The translations under genes were made by a program, and so were the position numbers. From contig NZ_FUZZ01000003.1 of NCBI RefSeq assembly GCF_900168065.1, forward strand, positions 310,001 to 374,000: 64,000 nucleotides of DNA. Reading direction: 5' to 3'. The notes beneath the pieces are model-generated. The model was given only the letters and a program-made list of their open reading frames with translations, had not been told where the DNA came from and made no database searches. This document shows positions 26,487 to 34,604 of the stretch, in pieces. Origin of the DNA: Chitinophaga ginsengisegetis (GTDB lineage: Bacteria; Bacteroidota; Bacteroidia; Chitinophagales; Chitinophagaceae). The stretch's first letter is position 1; the number at the start of each line of letters is the position of its first letter.

Positions 26487-28898
26487 TTATTCAGATCTAA
26501 GTGATTTAACCGGATTCATTAATGCCGCTCTTACAGATTGCAAGCTGACGGTACACAATGCTATCAGCACTACCACAACGGCAGTGAGTAAAAACACCCA
26601 CCACTCAACGTGTACCCGGAAAGCAAAGTTCTGCAGCCATTTTTCCATACCGTACCAGGCTATGGGAGAAGCAATGCAGATACCTATCAAAACCAGTTTG
26701 AGAAAGTCTTTCGATAACAACAATGAAATATTGGCAACAGAAGCACCCAGCACTTTGCGGATGCCGATCTCTTTGGTACGCTGCCGGGAAATGAGCATAG
26801 ACAATCCCAGCAGGCCCATACAGGCTATAAAGATGGCGAGGCCGGAGAAGATACCGAATAATTTGCCCAGTGTACGTTCAGAGGCATACTTCGACTGTAT
26901 ATCAGCTTCCACAAAGGTGAAATTAAATGGTACATCCGGGACGATGCTGTTCCATGCGGCTTCCACGCGTTTTAATATCGCCTTCTGATCGCCGGCGGCA
27001 AGCCGCAGTGTAATGATAGCTACCTCTTCCTGCCTTACCATGTAAATGATAGGATCTACCGCCGATTGCAGCGAGCGGAGGTTAAAATCTTCCACCACTC
27101 CTATAATGGTGCCGTGCCTGCTCATATAGCCTGGTCGCCATTCAATCCGTTTACCCACGGCATCATCTTTAAATCCAAACTGCCGTGCGGCGGCCTGGTT
27201 TATGATATAGGCATCAGACGAATCAGTGGCCAGCGCCGGGTTAAAATCACGTCCGGATACCAGCTTGATACCGGTTGTTTTAAGCAGGTCAAAATCCGAT
27301 TGAATGATCCCCGCTACGAAACCTTCTTTATCATCTTCACCCTCACGTACTACCGGGTTATTGTTAAACACGCCACTGCCCATTAAAAAGTTATGCATGG
27401 AAGCCTGCTGCACACCCGACTGATTTAAGAAAGAAGATTTCAGCAGTGCAACTTTAGCGCTGCCATCCACGCCGGACAGGTATATATTTACAAGGTGTTC
27501 TTTGTCGAATCCGAGGTTCTTTGTTTGCCAGTAGCGGAGCTGGGAAAATACCACCACCGTGGAAATGATCAGCGCCACGGCTACCGCAAATTGCGCTACC
27601 ACCAATCCACGACGTATCAGCACGCGGGAACCGGAAGTAATAAAATTGCCTTTCAATACGCGTACCGGTATTAAACCAGACAGGTAAAGCGCAGGATAGC
27701 TGCCGGCTACCAGGCCAACAACCAGTACCAGCAATAATAAACCAGCATATAAAAAACTATCTGCGGAAGAAAGTAATAACAGTTCTTTACCGGTAATGGT
27801 ATTAAACAGCGGCATTACCAGCCCTACCAGCAAAATAGCCAGCACAAAAGAAATGATACTGATCACCAGTGATTCTGTGAGAAATTGCATGACAAGGCTC
27901 TTTCTTTCAGCGCCCAGCACTTTACGTAATCCTACTTCCTTTGCTCTTTCATGGGCCCGTGCAGTGGTGAGGTTCATAAAGTTGATACAGGCAATCAGGA
28001 TCAGAAAAACGGCTATAGCAATGTATAACCAGATCAACGGGGAATTATCCACTCCTTTGTCGCCTTCCGGGTGCAGGTGTACATTTTGAACGGGTTGTAA
28101 TTCCAGCGCAAACTGTATATTATGCCGCTTCAATATTCCACCAATATGAGTGGATACAAAAGTTTTTAATTCTTTGGTGAGTTTATCAGGATCTGTATGA
28201 TCGGCCAGCTGCACATAGGTAACATTGTTGCCGAACATGAACCACTGGTTTTCCACGTCGTTTCCCGTTTTTAATCCTTCTTTAAGCATTGTGGAAAACG
28301 ACATGATCATCGTCATGCGAAGATCTGTATTAGCCGGAAAGTCCTTTGCCACGCCGGTTACCGCGCAGCTGTAGCCATTCCCTACCTTTATCAGTTTACC
28401 AATGGGCGATTCATTTCCGAAGTATTTTTTTGCAGCAGATTCGGTTAATACAATGGAATAAGGTTCTTTTAAAACAGTAGCAGGATTCCCTTCCAGCAAA
28501 GGAAAATTGAATACCCGGAAGAAAGGCTCATCGGCAAAGGCCGTATTTTCTTCCCAGATTCTTTTATCTCCCGCAGTATAAAGCGTGTTCCCCGGTGCGA
28601 AAATGCGCACGGATTCTTTTATACTGCTGATATCTTTTTTCAGATTGGGGCCAATGGGAAACTGGGTAGCGGCGCCGTACTCTGTGTTACCGGTTGGGCG
28701 GGTGCTTTGAGTTGTAACGCGATAAAGGTTATCCGTATTACGGTGGAACCTGTCAAAACCCAGCTCATCGCGCACATACAGCGTAATCAGTATACAACAG
28801 GCCATGCCCACAGCCAGCCCGGAGATGTTGATCACCGTGATGAACTTATGGCGCTGCAAATGGCGGACAGCAATTTTGAAATAGTTCCGAAACATCAT
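26487..28898 (-). CDS. MacB/FtsX-type ABC permease (first in the operon)
   Basis: 803 residues, directly after the canonical ATPase (27-base gap) and so its most likely partner. N-terminus MMFRNYFKIAVRHLQRHK, TM1 about 21-42, coupling segments KEVGLRKVLGAERKS and KEIGIRKVLGASVAN, tail VRAALMNPVKSLRSE. The RTKEIGIRK segment is preceded by MLISRQ rather than the VFTAEQ type of the paralogues. The start of this gene is the best intact model for the N-terminal part of the relic at 21732. Confidence 0.92.
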   Translation of the reverse strand: MMFRNYFKIAVRHLQRHKFITVINISGLAVGMACCILITLYVRDELGFDRFHRNTDNLYRVTTQSTRPTGNTEYGAATQFPIGPNLKKDISSIKESVRIFAPGNTLYTAGDKRIWEENTAFADEPFFRVFNFPLLEGNPATVLKEPYSIVLTESAAKKYFGNESPIGKLIKVGNGYSCAVTGVAKDFPANTDLRMTMIMSFSTMLKEGLKTGNDVENQWFMFGNNVTYVQLADHTDPDKLTKELKTFVSTHIGGILKRHNIQFALELQPVQNVHLHPEGDKGVDNSPLIWLYIAIAVFLILIACINFMNLTTARAHERAKEVGLRKVLGAERKSLVMQFLTESLVISIISFVLAILLVGLVMPLFNTITGKELLLLSSADSFLYAGLLLLVLVVGLVAGSYPALYLSGLIPVRVLKGNFITSGSRVLIRRGLVVAQFAVAVALIISTVVVFSQLRYWQTKNLGFDKEHLVNIYLSGVDGSAKVALLKSSFLNQSGVQQASMHNFLMGSGVFNNNPVVREGEDDKEGFVAGIIQSDFDLLKTTGIKLVSGRDFNPALATDSSDAYIINQAAARQFGFKDDAVGKRIEWRPGYMSRHGTIIGVVEDFNLRSLQSAVDPIIYMVRQEEVAIITLRLAAGDQKAILKRVEAAWNSIVPDVPFNFTFVEADIQSKYASERTLGKLFGIFSGLAIFIACMGLLGLSMLISRQRTKEIGIRKVLGASVANISLLLSKDFLKLVLIGICIASPIAWYGMEKWLQNFAFRVHVEWWVFLLTAVVVVLIALCTVSLQSVRAALMNPVKSLRSE

Positions 28899-28925
28899 GA
28901 TGTGGTTTTAGAATGGCGGAAAAAA

Positions 28926-29615
28926 TCACACATGAAACTGCTCCTTGATATTCTCTGTCACCACGCGTCCATCAAACAGGTTGATAATACGGTGTGCAAA
29001 TCCGGCATCATATGGGGAGTGCGTTACCATGATCAGGGTGGTACCGGAGTTGTTCAGCTCCTGCAACAACTTCATTACTTCTTCCCCGTTGGTAGAATCC
29101 AGGTTACCGGTGGGCTCATCCGCCAGTATCAGGTTGGGCTTGGCTACCACGGCGCGGGCAATGGCTACCCTTTGTTGCTGACCACCGGACAGCTGCTGCG
29201 GGAAGTGGTTGCGGCGGTGCATAATGTTCATGCGTTCCAGCACTTCTTCTACCTTCACTTTTCTTTCAGCGGCGGGAACTTTCAGATAGAGCAGAGGCAA
29301 TTCCACATTCTCGAAAACGGTCAGCTCATCAATGAGGTTAAAGCTCTGGAACACGAAACCAATGGAACCTTTGCGAAGCTGTGCTCTTTGTCTTTCACTC
29401 ATACGCGCTACTTCCTTATCCCAGAAGTGATACTCGCCATCGCTGGGGTTATCCAGCAGACCCAATATGTTCAGCAAAGTGGATTTGCCGCAACCGGAGG
29501 GCCCCATGATCGCCACAAATTCTCCATCCTGCACTTCCATGTTAATACCATTGAGAGCAGTGGTTTCTACCTCTTCTGTTGTAAACAGCTTCTGTAAGTT
29601 AACAGTGCGTATCAT
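28926..29615 (-). CDS. ABC transporter ATP-binding protein, MacB/LolD type (canonical)
   Basis: A 229-residue ATPase with Walker A GPSGCGKST (about 39-47), Q-loop in GFVFQSFNL, signature LSGGQQQRVAIARA, Walker B LILADEPTG, canonical D-loop GNLDS and switch His in VTHSP. All catalytic elements are intact, unlike the second ATPase of the operon. It probably energises most or all of the six permeases. It is the second gene of the operon, 47 bases after the adaptor gene. Confidence 0.95.
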   Translation of the reverse strand: MIRTVNLQKLFTTEEVETTALNGINMEVQDGEFVAIMGPSGCGKSTLLNILGLLDNPSDGEYHFWDKEVARMSERQRAQLRKGSIGFVFQSFNLIDELTVFENVELPLLYLKVPAAERKVKVEEVLERMNIMHRRNHFPQQLSGGQQQRVAIARAVVAKPNLILADEPTGNLDSTNGEEVMKLLQELNNSGTTLIMVTHSPYDAGFAHRIINLFDGRVVTENIKEQFHV

Positions 29616-29662
29616 AAGTGTTATTTATTTTAAATGCTAGTTTATATAAAAAAATGGATGAA

Positions 29663-30910
29663 CTAAAAGGATAAAACATCTTTGTTACCGAAATTCTCAT
29701 AAGAGGAAGTGATCACCTGGTCGCCTGGCTGCAGGCCTTCCAGTACTTCAAAATATAGCGGATTTTTGCGGCCCAGCGAAATATTACGTTTTACTGCGCG
29801 GTTGCCGCTTTTATCCACTACATATACCCAGTTACCACCGGTGTCGGAGAAAAATCCGCCGAGCGGTAAAAGGATGGCTTCTGCGGACTTACCCAATACA
29901 AGGCGGATAGGAGAGGATTGTCCACGGCGGATGCCTTCCGGCGTATTTTTTTCAAAGGTCATATCGGCCTGGAAACGGCCGCTTTTTACTTCGGGATATA
30001 CCTTTGTAACCAGCATTTCGTAAGATTTACCATCGAACTCAAAGGTGGCTTTCAACCCGGCAAATACCTGTGAAACATAGTGTTCGTCTATATCGGCGCG
30101 TAATTTAAATCCGTTCAGGTCATCGATCTGGCCAATATTCTGGCCGGCGGTGATGCTGGAACCAACTTCCACGTCGATGGAAGAGAGCTGTCCGGATACC
30201 GGGGCGCGAACAATCAGGCTGTTCAGGTTTTCCCGCATCAGGTCCAGGTTGCGCTGGGTTCTGGCCAGGGTGCCCTCCAGCTGGGTAATCTGCATTTTGG
30301 CATTGTCCTGCTGGTATTTCTGGGATTGCAGCTGGATATCTTTCTGACGCAGGAGTCCTTCCAGTTCAAATTTGTTTTTGTTGAACTCCTGGCGGGCAAC
30401 GATCTTCTCCTCTACCAGTTGTTTGTTCCGGTCGTACAGATCCTGTGCAGCGGCTATTTTAGCGTCAATATCTGAAATGGTTTGCTGCATGGTAAATTCC
30501 TGCTGGCGGATACTCAGACGGGTATTCTGCAGTTCGTTGCGTAAACGGTAGATTTCTGTTTCATGGTTTACAAAGTCCATCATCATGTGCTGGTTATCCA
30601 GCCGCAGGATAGAATCGCCTTCCTTTACCATACTACCTCCATCCAGGTACTTACGGCTTACATATCCGCCTTCAATGGCATCCAGGCGGATGGTTTTCAG
30701 GGGCATTACCACAGCGGTAACGGCAATATATACATCAAAGGTTCCTTTCTTTACTGTAGAGATAGTGATCTTGTCCTTTTCTACATTCAGGGTGGCCCGG
30801 TGATCCGCAAAAAGCAATGTATACAACAGCAGCATTGCTACTGCCGCGCCACCACCTATCATCAGGATGCGCTTTTTATTCCAAAACTTCTTTTCTAATT
30901 TTCTGTCCAT
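29663..30910 (-). CDS. Periplasmic adaptor (membrane fusion) protein, HlyD type; first gene of the operon
   Basis: 415 residues from the ATG at 30910 (MDRKLEKKFWNKKR, then a membrane anchor at about 16-35). An upstream ATG at 30955 lies inside the predicted sigma-54 promoter, which argues against it. The lipoyl halves are IRLDAIEGGYVSRKYLDGGSM and LIVRAPVSGQLSSIDVEVGS, with a long coiled coil between them (about 95-200, Gln/Arg/Asn-rich). The beta-barrel domain follows. It differs clearly from the second adaptor (10703-12088), so the operon may assemble two kinds of complex on one TolC. Confidence 0.92.
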   Translation of the reverse strand: MDRKLEKKFWNKKRILMIGGGAAVAMLLLYTLLFADHRATLNVEKDKITISTVKKGTFDVYIAVTAVVMPLKTIRLDAIEGGYVSRKYLDGGSMVKEGDSILRLDNQHMMMDFVNHETEIYRLRNELQNTRLSIRQQEFTMQQTISDIDAKIAAAQDLYDRNKQLVEEKIVARQEFNKNKFELEGLLRQKDIQLQSQKYQQDNAKMQITQLEGTLARTQRNLDLMRENLNSLIVRAPVSGQLSSIDVEVGSSITAGQNIGQIDDLNGFKLRADIDEHYVSQVFAGLKATFEFDGKSYEMLVTKVYPEVKSGRFQADMTFEKNTPEGIRRGQSSPIRLVLGKSAEAILLPLGGFFSDTGGNWVYVVDKSGNRAVKRNISLGRKNPLYFEVLEGLQPGDQVITSSYENFGNKDVLSF

Positions 30911-30943
30911 GTTTTTTAGCGAAAAGTTTGCTGACCGGAGAAA

Positions 30944-30960
30944 GTCAATCCACATGCCAA
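30944..30960 (-). promoter_or_regulatory. Candidate sigma-54 promoter of the export operon
   Basis: The minus strand reads TTGGCATGTGGATTGAC. Against TGGCAC-N5-TTGC it gives TGGCAT-N5-TTGA with exact spacing; GG of the -24 box is intact, while the C of the -12 GC is A. Transcription would start near 30932, about 22 bases before the adaptor ATG. A sigma-54 activator gene sits divergently next to it. Confidence 0.55.
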
Positions 30961-31023
30961 AGCTGAAAACCGCTTACCAGCAACGTTTTCAGGGAAAAAT
31001 GGTTTAAAAAAACGTCCTTTGCC

Positions 31024-31050
31024 GGACAAGCGGTGTCCATAATCGGACAC
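31024..31050. promoter_or_regulatory. Candidate upstream activator site (phased TGTCC/GGACA half-sites)
   Basis: GTGTCCATAATCGGACAC (31033-31050) has perfect 6-bp arms. A third half-site, GGACA, lies at 31024-31028. The three half-sites start at 31024, 31034 and 31045, spaced 10 and 11 bases, about one helical turn. The site is about 100 bases upstream of the predicted sigma-54 start, the usual place for an NtrC-type enhancer. Confidence 0.55.
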
Positions 31051-31126
31051 TTTTAAAAGTTCCTGAAATTAGCTGTGGGTTTGAAAGAATCTTTGTTTAA
31101 TATTGTCACCTATTCACCATTCGCAT

Positions 31127-32476
31127 ATGACTACCATGCAACCAGGAAAGATTTTAATTGTTGATGATGATGTAGATGTTTTACGTGCAGCCCGCCTGTT
31201 ACTTAAAAGACATTTCGAACAGGTTGATTTTGAGAAGAATCCGCAAAAAATACCCTATCTCGTATCCAACTTCGATTACGATGTAATCCTGTTGGATATG
31301 AACTTTACGCGCGACCTGAGCAGCGGAAAAGAAGGCTTTGAATGGCTCGATCGGATCCTGGATATAAAACCGGAAACGGCCGTTGTATTATTCACTGCTT
31401 ATGGCGACGTGGAAATGGCGGTAAGGGCTATCAAGGCCGGTGCAGTTGATTTTGTGCTCAAACCCTGGGAAAACGAAAAGCTTCTTGCCACTATTCAAAC
31501 AGCCTACAACAAACGTGCAGCCCAACAGGATAAACCACCTGCTGCGGTACATCATCCCGGCAACCAGGTAATCGGTAAAAGCCCCGGTATGCTCGCCGTA
31601 TTTGATACCGTATCCAAAGTAGCCGCCACGGATGCCAATATCCTCATCCTCGGTGAAAACGGTACCGGTAAAGATATGCTGGCCCGCCAGATACATGCAC
31701 AGTCGAACCGGAGCAGCAAACCCTTCGTAAGCGTAGACCTCGGCGCCATCAGCGAAACCCTCTTTGAAAGTGAGCTGTTCGGCCACGTAAAAGGCGCCTT
31801 CACCGATGCCCGCGAAGACCGCGCCGGCCGCTTTGAAGAAGCCAACGGCGGCACCATCTTCCTGGACGAAATAGGAAACATTTCCATCCCCTTCCAGGCA
31901 AAACTGCTTACTGTACTGCAAAACAGGTCGGTTACAAAAGTAGGTTCCAATAAAAGTATACCCATCGACGTTAGACTGATCTGCGCCACCAACCGCAACA
32001 TCTCGCACATGGCTGCGCAACACCTGTTCAGACAGGATCTGCTCTATCGTATCAATACCATCGAAATACACCTGCCGCCACTGCGTGAACGCGTGGAAGA
32101 TATCATCCCGCTGGCAGAACATTTCCTGCAGCTGTACCGCGATAAATATAAACGCCCGGTAAACAGCATGCACGAATCACTCATCACCCAGCTGCAGCGG
32201 TACGACTGGCCCGGCAATATCCGCGAACTGCAACATGCACTGGAAAGAGCCGTGATTCTCTCACAGGGAAAAACACTCCAGCCCAAAGATGTGTTTGTGA
32301 AAAGTAACAACAATGCCGATCAGGCAATGGACACCGGCTATAACCTGGAAGAAATGGAACGCAACATCATTTCCCAGGCGATGAAAAAATGCAACGGCAA
32401 CATCACCGAAGCTGCCAAAGAACTGGGACTTAGCAGGGCCGCCCTTTACAGAAGACTGGAAAAATATAACATATAG
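31127..32476 (+). CDS. NtrC-family sigma-54-dependent response regulator
   Basis: A 449-residue activator if it starts at 31127 (MTTMQPGKILIVDDD); ATGs at 31103 and 31136 are alternatives. Receiver domain with the acidic run VDDDVD and phospho-acceptor Asp near 57 (ILLDMNF). The AAA+ domain has Walker A GENGTGKDM and Walker B GGTIFLDEIG. The sigma-54-contacting loop reads GAFTDA instead of GAFTGA. The C-terminal Fis-type helix-turn-helix is ITEAAKELGLSRAALYRRL. It is divergent from the export operon and followed by its kinase, so it is the likely activator of the operon through the phased site at 31024-31050. Confidence 0.94.
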   Translation: MTTMQPGKILIVDDDVDVLRAARLLLKRHFEQVDFEKNPQKIPYLVSNFDYDVILLDMNFTRDLSSGKEGFEWLDRILDIKPETAVVLFTAYGDVEMAVRAIKAGAVDFVLKPWENEKLLATIQTAYNKRAAQQDKPPAAVHHPGNQVIGKSPGMLAVFDTVSKVAATDANILILGENGTGKDMLARQIHAQSNRSSKPFVSVDLGAISETLFESELFGHVKGAFTDAREDRAGRFEEANGGTIFLDEIGNISIPFQAKLLTVLQNRSVTKVGSNKSIPIDVRLICATNRNISHMAAQHLFRQDLLYRINTIEIHLPPLRERVEDIIPLAEHFLQLYRDKYKRPVNSMHESLITQLQRYDWPGNIRELQHALERAVILSQGKTLQPKDVFVKSNNNADQAMDTGYNLEEMERNIISQAMKKCNGNITEAAKELGLSRAALYRRLEKYNI

Positions 32477-32479
32477 CCG

Positions 32480-32515
32480 TTGGCTTTCAGCGGTTAAATA
32501 ATCACTGAAAGCCAA
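32480..32515 (+). other. Intergenic stem-loop between regulator and kinase
   Basis: TTGGCTTTCAG pairs perfectly with CTGAAAGCCAA (32480-32490 and 32505-32515) around a 14-base loop. No U-tract follows, so it is more likely an mRNA processing or stability element than a terminator. Confidence 0.5.
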
Positions 32516-32532
32516 TAGCTAAAAGCGCTCCA

Positions 32533-33873
32533 ATGAATCGTTTCAGCATTAATATCAGCTTACGGGTTATCCTGCTGGCCGCCACGCTCACAGCCGCTAT
32601 CTGGCTGTTCATGCACAGTATGCAGCCACTCACATTCCTGCTGATCCCGCTGGTATTAATACAGCTGTACGGTATCTATCATTACCTCAACCGGATTAAC
32701 CGTAAACTCACCCTGTTCCTCGAGTCTATCCGCTACGAAGATTTCTCCATCCGCTTCAGCGCCGACAATAAACTCGGTAAAAGTTTCAGTATGCTCAACC
32801 ACCAGTTCAACGAAGTACTGGAGGCCTTCCGGCAAACCCGGGCAGAGAAAGAAGCTAACCTGAAATATATCGATACCATTGTGCAGCACATCAGCATTGG
32901 AGTATTATCATTTGATGCAGAAGGCAAAATAGAACTCATTAACCCCGCGGCATTCCGCCTGATGGGCATCTACCGGCTGCGTAATATCCATGAGCTGAAA
33001 ACAGTTCATCCGGGCCTGTCGGAATTGCTGATGGAATTGTCGTCGGGCAATAAAACACTGTATGCCACAAGGCAGGAACAACAACTGTCTATTCACGCTG
33101 CTACCGTACGTTTGCAGGGACGGCTCATCAAACTTATTTCCATCCAGAATATCCATTCGGAACTGCAGAAAAAAGAACTGGAAGCATGGCAAAACCTTAC
33201 CAAAATATTGCGCCATGAAATCATGAATTCTGTAACGCCCATTGTATCGCTGATTGGTACCATGCAGGAAATTGTGGACCTGGATATAGCTCCCGGCGCA
33301 CAACACCAGGAAGGAATCTCCGACTTACGTGAAGCCCTGCAAACAGTAGAAAGCCGCAGCAAAGGCATCATGAACTTTGTAAATGCCTACCGCGATTATA
33401 CCACCCTGCCGCAACCCCAGTTTACTACGGTTAATGTAAGAACTCTGGTAAACTCCGTGAGCAGCCTGTTCCAGGCAGATATGAAGCAGGCAGGCATCCG
33501 GTTCTCCGTAGAAACAGACGCCGAAAATATGGAGACCCATGCGGATATATCGCAGTTGCAAATGGTGTTGATCAACCTTGTCAAAAACGCAATGGATGCA
33601 CTGGAACATACGCCGGAAGCGACCATCAGCATGAAGCTGTATCTTAACAACATCCAGCAGATATGCATTGAAATTACAGACAACGGCCCTGGTATTGATA
33701 AAGACGCCATGAACAAAATATTCATCCCTTTCTTTACTACCAAGAAGAAAGGGTCCGGCATTGGTTTGAGCCTGTCTCAACAAATCATACAAATGCATGG
33801 CGGACAGCTGAAAGTGATCAGTCCGGGCATTAACGGTAATGGCACTACGTTTTATATCCTGTTAAATACTTAG
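32533..33873 (+). CDS. Membrane sensor histidine kinase, NtrY-like
   Basis: A 446-residue kinase. Two closely spaced N-terminal membrane segments (about 10-30 and 33-50) leave almost no periplasmic loop, so the input is probably sensed in or at the membrane. A PAS-like domain follows (about 115-205). The HisKA box is ILRHEIMNSVTPIVSL with His near 228; ATPase motifs are NLVKNAMDAL, ITDNGPGI and GSGIGLSLSQQI. The HEIMNSVTP form is typical of NtrY-like kinases paired with NtrC-type regulators. It lies 56 bases downstream of the regulator gene and is its likely partner. Confidence 0.92.
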   Translation: MNRFSINISLRVILLAATLTAAIWLFMHSMQPLTFLLIPLVLIQLYGIYHYLNRINRKLTLFLESIRYEDFSIRFSADNKLGKSFSMLNHQFNEVLEAFRQTRAEKEANLKYIDTIVQHISIGVLSFDAEGKIELINPAAFRLMGIYRLRNIHELKTVHPGLSELLMELSSGNKTLYATRQEQQLSIHAATVRLQGRLIKLISIQNIHSELQKKELEAWQNLTKILRHEIMNSVTPIVSLIGTMQEIVDLDIAPGAQHQEGISDLREALQTVESRSKGIMNFVNAYRDYTTLPQPQFTTVNVRTLVNSVSSLFQADMKQAGIRFSVETDAENMETHADISQLQMVLINLVKNAMDALEHTPEATISMKLYLNNIQQICIEITDNGPGIDKDAMNKIFIPFFTTKKKGSGIGLSLSQQIIQMHGGQLKVISPGINGNGTTFYILLNT

Positions 33874-33910
33874 CAGAAATATTTGTAAATTACTGATACA
33901 ATCCCTTTCC

Positions 33911-34585
33911 ATGTTCCGCCCAAAGCATTTGGTTATTTACTTTCTTGTACTATTGGCTGATATCCTGTTGATTGCCTTTGGCAGGGAGGAATACCGGTAT
34001 GCCACCAAGCCGCTGCTGATGATTTTACTGGCGGTGTATGTGTTGTATACCAATGTAAAAATGCCCCGTTCATTCCGTATCTTTTTATTGCTGGCATTAT
34101 TCTTTTCTTCCCTGGGAGATGACCTGCTGTTGTTTGAAAACCTTTTCCTGCCGGGCCTCGGCAGCTTTTTCATTGCACAGGTGATGTATTGTGTCTTCTT
34201 CCTGAAAATAAGATACAGCAATCTGCCGGTACCGCTGTGCCGGTATCCGTACATATTCCTCAACGCTGTTGTCATTATCCTGTTTATTCTTTTCCTCCTG
34301 CCCTACCTGGGCAGTTTAGCCGTACCCGTTATCGCGTATTCAATCACCCTTTTCTTCCTGGTACAATGCGTACTGCATGCCTTTCATTTCCGGCGGCAAC
34401 CTACCGGCTGGTATTCCCTGGCTGGCGCTATATTATTTGTGATTTCAGATGCCATGATAGCAGTGGGCAAATTCTATCATCCGTTTCCAGGTGGCAATAT
34501 CCTGGTGATGCTCACCTATGGTTTTGCGCAATGGGGACTGGTATATGGCAGTACGGAGTACTTCCGGGTAAAAATTAGCCGGTAA
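33911..34585 (+). CDS. YhhN-family membrane protein (lysoplasmalogenase-like)
   Basis: A 224-residue integral membrane protein with about seven or eight hydrophobic helices. It carries the YhhN family marks: KPLLMILLA early, SSLGDDLLLF in the middle and AILFVISDAMIAVGKF late, whose Asp residues line the supposed active site. Characterised relatives (mammalian TMEM86) hydrolyse the vinyl ether bond of lysoplasmalogen; the bacterial substrate here is not known. It is cotranscribed at most with nadB, 19 bases downstream, although nadB has its own promoter-like box. Confidence 0.85.
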   Translation: MFRPKHLVIYFLVLLADILLIAFGREEYRYATKPLLMILLAVYVLYTNVKMPRSFRIFLLLALFFSSLGDDLLLFENLFLPGLGSFFIAQVMYCVFFLKIRYSNLPVPLCRYPYIFLNAVVIILFILFLLPYLGSLAVPVIAYSITLFFLVQCVLHAFHFRRQPTGWYSLAGAILFVISDAMIAVGKFYHPFPGGNILVMLTYGFAQWGLVYGSTEYFRVKISR

Positions 34586-34589
34586 TTCT

Positions 34590-34597
34590 TACTTTTG
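34590..34597 (+). promoter_or_regulatory. -7 box upstream of nadB
   Basis: TACTTTTG matches TAnnTTTG and ends 7 bases before the nadB ATG, so the transcript would be nearly leaderless. Confidence 0.45.
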
Positions 34598-34604
34598 TCT
34601 AACT

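Noticed and set aside
28707..29597. A 296-codon open frame on the plus strand
   Set aside because: It is antisense to the canonical ATPase gene and to the start of the first permease. Its product is His- and Gln-rich without a domain.
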